Positions 6,702 to 9,416 of a stretch of 9,416 bases of DNA are shown here, in pieces (position 1 is the first letter of the stretch; each line of letters opens with the position of its first letter). The position numbers were made by a program, and so were the translations under genes. This stretch comes from an uncultured Bacteroidota bacterium (GTDB taxonomy: Bacteria > Bacteroidota > Bacteroidia > Chitinophagales > Chitinophagaceae): assembly GCA_946479055.1 (NCBI GenBank), contig CAMLEX010000143.1:1-9416 (forward strand). Direction: 5' to 3'. Under the pieces are notes generated by a model that saw only the letters and a program-made list of their open reading frames with translations, made no database searches and was not told the DNA's origin.

Positions 6702-6986
6702 AGGCTACTATTGTGTTTATATTAAATTACTCTCTTATGCCATATGTAAAAGTAGACCTGTTGAAGCCTCACAACAATTGTATAACTGCCCGTTTTGTTA
6801 TGCAGTATTAAACGAATATTGACAGTAAAAAAACTTGCAGTACTTGTCAGGACGATAGAAGTAAACGGCCCCGGCAGAAATAGGTATAAAGCAGGTTTTT
6901 ATGAAAGGGATAATACCAGGGAATTTTTTTGGTTCATTTTTTTGAAAAAGAGCTGATAAGAGTAACCAGTTACCTTTGCTACCCTG
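6702..6986. other. Divergent intergenic region between the T9SS cargo gene and the glycosyltransferase
   Basis: This 285-bp gap must hold the promoters of both genes. On the plus side there is a TACCTTTG box (6971-6978) with a TTTG word 26 nt upstream of it. On the minus side the best candidate is a weak TAATTTAA about 20 nt before the cargo gene's ATG, with TTTT some 18 nt further up. A short ACAATTGT palindrome lies near 6773. I found no convincing small ORF, RNA gene or terminator here. Confidence 0.5.
6971..6978 (+). promoter_or_regulatory. Candidate -7 box (TACCTTTG) for the glycosyltransferase gene
   Basis: Exact TAnnTTTG match, ending only 8 nt before the ATG at 6987. With the usual distance from box to start site the leader would be only a few nucleotides. 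The nearest TTTG (6941-6944) is 26 nt upstream, longer than the typical spacer. Confidence 0.5.
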
Positions 6987-8114
6987 ATGAAAATTGTAGT
7001 AGATACAAAGATTTTACAAAAGGACTGCCAGGAAGGTTACTGCCTCTTCCTCTGTGAAGTATTGAAAAGGGTTGTACAGAAATATTCCGATCATGAATTT
7101 ATTTTTGTTTTTGACCGCCCATATGATGTTACATTTTTATTTAATAAAAATGTAACGGCCATTGTAGCCGGTCCCAGCGCAAACAATCCTTTATTATGGA
7201 AACTTTGGTATGATGTGAAAATCCCCGCCCTGTTACGTAAACATAATGCTGACATTTTTGTATCAACCGATGGGATAGGTTCGCTTACCGCAAAAACACC
7301 GCAATGTATTGTAGTGCATGATCTTTCTTTTCTATACTATCCTTCGTTTATTAAAAAGACTGAATTATTTTTTTATAAAAGATACTTTAAAAAATTTTTG
7401 CAAAAAGCAAATAGTATAATCACGGTTTCGGATTTTTTAAAGACGGTTGTTTCAAATCAACATGTAGTAGAAGAAGAAAAATTAATTGTTGTTGACGGTG
7501 CTGTTAAAGAAATTTTTTCTCCATTAAATGAGGACGAGAAAGAATTAATAAAAAATAAATATACAGAGGGAAAAAATTATTTCATATATGCAGGGGATAT
7601 TCATCCTCAAAAAAATCTGATAAATCTGCTGAAAGCATTTTCTGGGTTTAAAAAAAGACAAAAAAGTAATTGGAAACTGGTATTAACCGGCAAATTGAAT
7701 AAGGACTATAAAAGTTTTGGAGAAAGTATTAAAACATATAAGTACCGGGATGAAGTTGTTATATTGACGGGACAGTTGGAAGAGAAGGAGAAGGCAGGAT
7801 TAATTGGTTCCGCTTATGCATTTATCTATCCGTCATTAAAGGAAGGTTTTAGTTTGGCGGTGCTCGAAGCTATGAATTGTCATATACCGATTCTTACTTC
7901 GCCCCATTCAGCTATGCAAGAAATAGCCTGTGATGCAGCATTGTATGCAGATCCAGCTGATCATAAGGATATAGCTGACAAAATGATGCTTTTGTATAAG
8001 GATGAGTCATTACGAAACAGTTTAATTGAAAAAGGAAAACAAATTGCTGCTCAATACAGCTGGGACAAAACGGTTGATCTTTTTTGGCAAAGCATTCTGA
8101 AAGCCATAAAATGA
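6987..8114 (+). CDS. Glycosyltransferase, GT4 family (group 1), acceptor unknown
   Basis: The 375-residue product has the two-Rossmann (GT-B) layout of retaining GT4 enzymes, which transfer a sugar from a nucleotide donor to a glycan, lipid or small acceptor. The N-terminal domain (about 1-175) begins MKIVVDTKIL and includes IVVHDLSFLYYPSF (108-121) and ANSIITVSDFLK (141-152), the usual TVS motif before the linker. The C-terminal donor domain starts with the hallmark YAGDIHPQKNL (201-211) and ends with EGFSLAVLEAM (286-296), carrying the E-x7-E pair E286 and E294. No signal peptide or membrane segment is seen, so it probably acts at the cytoplasmic membrane face. It stands alone, without polymerase, flippase or sugar-synthesis genes, so its pathway (capsule, lipopolysaccharide or protein glycosylation) cannot be told. 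The middle of the gene (about 7330-7750) is strikingly A-rich. The ATG at 6987 follows a TACCTTTG box by 8 nt. Confidence 0.92.
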   Translation: MKIVVDTKILQKDCQEGYCLFLCEVLKRVVQKYSDHEFIFVFDRPYDVTFLFNKNVTAIVAGPSANNPLLWKLWYDVKIPALLRKHNADIFVSTDGIGSLTAKTPQCIVVHDLSFLYYPSFIKKTELFFYKRYFKKFLQKANSIITVSDFLKTVVSNQHVVEEEKLIVVDGAVKEIFSPLNEDEKELIKNKYTEGKNYFIYAGDIHPQKNLINLLKAFSGFKKRQKSNWKLVLTGKLNKDYKSFGESIKTYKYRDEVVILTGQLEEKEKAGLIGSAYAFIYPSLKEGFSLAVLEAMNCHIPILTSPHSAMQEIACDAALYADPADHKDIADKMMLLYKDESLRNSLIEKGKQIAAQYSWDKTVDLFWQSILKAIK

Positions 8115-8120
8115 TTTAAT

Positions 8121-8128
8121 TACCTTTG
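8121..8128 (+). promoter_or_regulatory. Candidate -7 box (TACCTTTG) for gldC
   Basis: Identical to the box before the glycosyltransferase gene (TACCTTTGC form), placed 7 bp after that gene's stop and 37 nt before the gldC ATG. It suggests gldC starts a new transcript whose leader contains the palindrome at 8132-8149. No clear -33 TTTG is seen. Confidence 0.5.
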
Positions 8129-8131
8129 CCC

Positions 8132-8149
8132 ACCCGATAACTATCGGGT
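8132..8149 (+). repeat. ACCCGATA/TATCGGGT palindrome in the gldC leader
   Basis: Perfect 8-bp inverted arms (8132-8139 and 8142-8149) are separated by 2 bp; as RNA this folds as a 7-bp stem with a 4-nt loop. No U tract follows, so it is not an intrinsic terminator for the upstream gene. It starts 4 bp after the -7 box, so it covers the expected start of the gldC mRNA and could be an operator or a 5'-end stabilising hairpin. Confidence 0.65.
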
Positions 8150-8165
8150 TCAATTAAAATTATAT

Positions 8166-8513
8166 ATGAGCCTGTCAAGTATTAACATTAACGTACACAC
8201 GGATGAGAATAAAGTTCCTGACGCTATTACCTGGAATGCAACTGATACAACGGTTGACAACGATCAGAAAGCCAAAGCCATGATGTTATCTTTCTGGGAT
8301 GGGGCGGAAAAAACAGCTTTACGTATTGATCTGTGGACAAAAGACATGATGGTGGATGAAATGGCTGATTTCTTTTATCAAACCATGATGACCATGGCGG
8401 ATACTTATGGAAGGGCAACCAATCACAAAGAAATGGTAGGGGAAATGAAAAAGTTTGCTCAGGATTTTTACCAGAAATTCAGGGAAAAACAAATGAAAGA
8501 GAATAAAGCCTGA
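8166..8513 (+). CDS. gldC: Gliding motility protein GldC
   Basis: The 115-residue product aligns from memory with Flavobacterium johnsoniae GldC: an INVHTDENKVPDAITWNATD opening (8-27), then KAKAMMLSFWDGAEKTALRI (35-54), DLWTKDMMVDEMADFF (55-70) and MADTYGRATN (77-86). In F. johnsoniae GldC is a small protein that improves gliding, and gliding is tied to the type IX secretion system. It has no signal peptide or membrane segment, and its exact job is not settled. Length matches the family's usual 110-115 residues. No other gld gene is next to it. It has its own candidate promoter and a palindromic leader, and is followed by a two-part repeat and the YqeY-domain gene. Confidence 0.94.
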   Translation: MSLSSININVHTDENKVPDAITWNATDTTVDNDQKAKAMMLSFWDGAEKTALRIDLWTKDMMVDEMADFFYQTMMTMADTYGRATNHKEMVGEMKKFAQDFYQKFREKQMKENKA

Positions 8514-8623
8514 GACAACGAAGTACGAGATCAGAAGTAGGAATTACGAACTCTGCAAAGCAGAAAAGTATTTACGATCACCGGTAGCAACTATAAACTA
8601 CAAACCATAAACAACAAACTTTT
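8514..8623 (+). repeat. Two-part intergenic repeat, copy B (gldC to YqeY-domain gene gap)
   Basis: Part 1 is a run of heptamers just past the gldC stop: ACGAAGT, ACGAGAT, CAGAAGT, AGGAATT, ACGAACT (8518-8552). A linker follows that includes a small TCTGC-AAA-GCAGA hairpin (8552-8564). Part 2 is five heptamers, AACTATA, AACTACA, AACCATA, AACAACA, AACTTTT (8589-8623), ending 3 nt before the next start codon. Copy A (1078-1157, minus strand) has the same order and orientation relative to its genes. Confidence 0.65.
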
Positions 8624-8626
8624 CAT

Positions 8627-9079
8627 ATGGGCCTGGAACAAAAAATAATGGCAGAACTGAAAACAGCTATGCTTGCAAAAGATGAAGTAGGCTTGCGAAG
8701 CCTGCGGGCAATAAAAGCCGCATTATTATTGGTAAAAACTTCTGAAGGCGGTGGTGGTGAATTGAAAGAAGAAGATGAAATTAAATTGTTGCAAAAACTC
8801 GTGAAGCAACGGAAAGATTCATTAGAGATTTTTCAACAACAAAATCGTCCTGACCTTGCGCAAAAAGAACAGGAAGAAATAGCTGTAATAGAAAAGTTTT
8901 TGCCAAAACAACTTTCTGCAGAAGAACTGAAAGAAGCATTAACTAAAATAATCGCTGAAACGGGAGCAAGTTCTCCTGCGGATTTAGGGAAAGTAATGGG
9001 TATAGCAACAAAACAATTTGCTGGTAAGGCGGATGGAAAGACTGTTTCGTCACTGGTAAAGGAACTGCTGACAAAATGA
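8627..9079 (+). CDS. GatB/YqeY domain-containing protein
   Basis: The 150-residue protein is a stand-alone YqeY-type protein, related to the C-terminal tRNA-binding domain of GatB, the amidotransferase subunit that helps convert Glu-tRNA(Gln) to Gln-tRNA(Gln). Visible signatures are RSLRAIKAALLLVKT (24-38), LLQKLVKQRKDSLEIFQQQN (54-73), EEIAVIEKFLPKQLS (83-97), DLGKVMGIA (119-127) and ADGKTVSSLVKELL (135-148). The full length matches the usual 148-150 residues, with a helical N-terminal half and a small C-terminal helical domain. YqeY itself has no firmly established role; effects on aminoacyl-tRNA metabolism are presumed from the GatB similarity. Its leader (8588-8626) contains no G. It lies between gldC and the CvpA-family gene on the same strand. 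Confidence 0.94.
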   Translation: MGLEQKIMAELKTAMLAKDEVGLRSLRAIKAALLLVKTSEGGGGELKEEDEIKLLQKLVKQRKDSLEIFQQQNRPDLAQKEQEEIAVIEKFLPKQLSAEELKEALTKIIAETGASSPADLGKVMGIATKQFAGKADGKTVSSLVKELLTK

Positions 9080-9089
9080 TGCGGGAGTC

Positions 9090-9156
9090 TAAAAGTTTAA
9101 AGTTTTTTTATAAAATAGGGAATACTAACCTTAAACTATTAAACGTTAAACTTTTA
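9090..9156 (+). repeat. Long AT-rich inverted repeat between the YqeY-domain gene and CvpA gene
   Basis: The arms 9090-9105 and 9141-9156 are complementary at 15 of 16 positions, with about 35 bp between them. The left arm reads TAAAAGTTTAAAGTTT. The gap also holds further TTAAAC units of 7-8 bp period (9130-9157). The left arm comes 10 bp after the YqeY stop. The hairpin is AT only and lacks a following U tract, so it is not a standard terminator, though it could stabilise or separate the two messages. Confidence 0.5.
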
Positions 9157-9166
9157 AATCGGCTTA

Positions 9167-9416
9167 ATGTTTCTTGATCTTCTCTTTGTAATCATCCTGG
9201 TTTTGGCAATAATTAAAGGTTATCAACGTGGGTTGATCGTCGGTGTTTTTTCCTTTGTTGCCGTTATCATTGGTCTTGCAGCTGCTATTAAACTTTCAGC
9301 CGTTGTAGCTGGTTATATCGGGGATACGATAAAAGTTTCCAATGAATGGTTGCCCGTGATTTCTTTCGCTGTTGTTTTTATTCTGGTAGTATTGCTGATA
9401 CGGCTGGGTGCAAATA
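9167..9416 (+). CDS. CvpA family membrane protein, N-terminal part (runs off the window)
   Basis: From the ATG at 9167 the frame is open to the window edge for 83 codons. It begins MFLDLLFVIILVLAIIKGYQ and contains KGYQRGLIVGVFSFVAVIIG, the typical CvpA opening in which a first membrane helix is followed by an R-G-hydrophobic turn and a second helix. A third hydrophobic stretch (about 64-77) follows a short polar loop with Trp. CvpA-family proteins are small inner-membrane proteins, first tied to colicin V production and now linked to envelope stress; the biochemical role is unknown. It lies 87 bp past the YqeY-domain gene on the same strand. The C-terminal half is not in the window. Confidence 0.85.
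   Translation, partial: MFLDLLFVIILVLAIIKGYQRGLIVGVFSFVAVIIGLAAAIKLSAVVAGYIGDTIKVSNEWLPVISFAVVFILVVLLIRLGAN

Noticed and set aside
6987..8114. The glycosyltransferase gene as part of a horizontally acquired polysaccharide island
   Set aside because: The gene's middle is A-rich, but there are no partner glycan genes, mobile elements or boundary repeats, and it is flanked by core genes. Not enough support.
8132..8149. The palindrome as the terminator of the glycosyltransferase gene
   Set aside because: No T tract follows on either strand, and a promoter-like box lies between the stop codon and the palindrome.

Overview
The window looks like chromosomal DNA from a Bacteroidota bacterium, most likely of the family Chitinophagaceae. 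The evidence is a GldC gliding-motility protein, a protein with a type IX secretion (T9SS) C-terminal sorting domain, a Bacteroidota-restricted DUF4290 protein, TAnnTTTG-type -7 promoter boxes, little use of Shine-Dalgarno sites, and short degenerate repeats in the gaps between genes. No phage, insertion sequence, CRISPR array, tRNA or rRNA is visible.

The left two thirds (1-6701) is read from the minus strand. In transcription order it holds a broken T9SS cargo gene (6701-5504) with a strong terminator, DUF4290 (5276-4578) with its own terminator, murA (4399-3089), gmk (3037-2462), a CNNM/CBS/CorC_HlyC membrane protein (2408-1158), tatC (1031-171) and the first codons of a probable rpiB (50-1). 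murA, gmk and the CNNM gene are separated by gaps of about 50 bp and probably form one operon. tatC and rpiB have candidate promoters of their own. After a 285-bp divergent gap, the right third is read from the plus strand: a GT4 glycosyltransferase (6987-8114), gldC (8166-8513), a GatB/YqeY-domain gene (8627-9079) and the start of a CvpA-family membrane protein (9167 onward).

Most genes are housekeeping or envelope functions: peptidoglycan precursor synthesis (MurA), GMP phosphorylation (Gmk), folded-protein export (TatC), pentose phosphate metabolism (RpiB), gliding/T9SS (GldC) and a glycosyltransferase of unknown acceptor. I see no clearly new multi-gene system. The most notable observations are: (1) the T9SS cargo gene is interrupted twice, by a one-base frameshift and an in-frame TAG where a Gln codon is expected, while the rest stays readable through to the sorting domain; (2) a family of degenerate 7-8-bp-period repeats sits next to gene ends and starts in a fixed orientation, including a two-part element present in two copies; (3) MurA has Asp in place of the fosfomycin-target Cys; (4) a CCCGATA/TATCGGG palindrome lies in the gldC leader.
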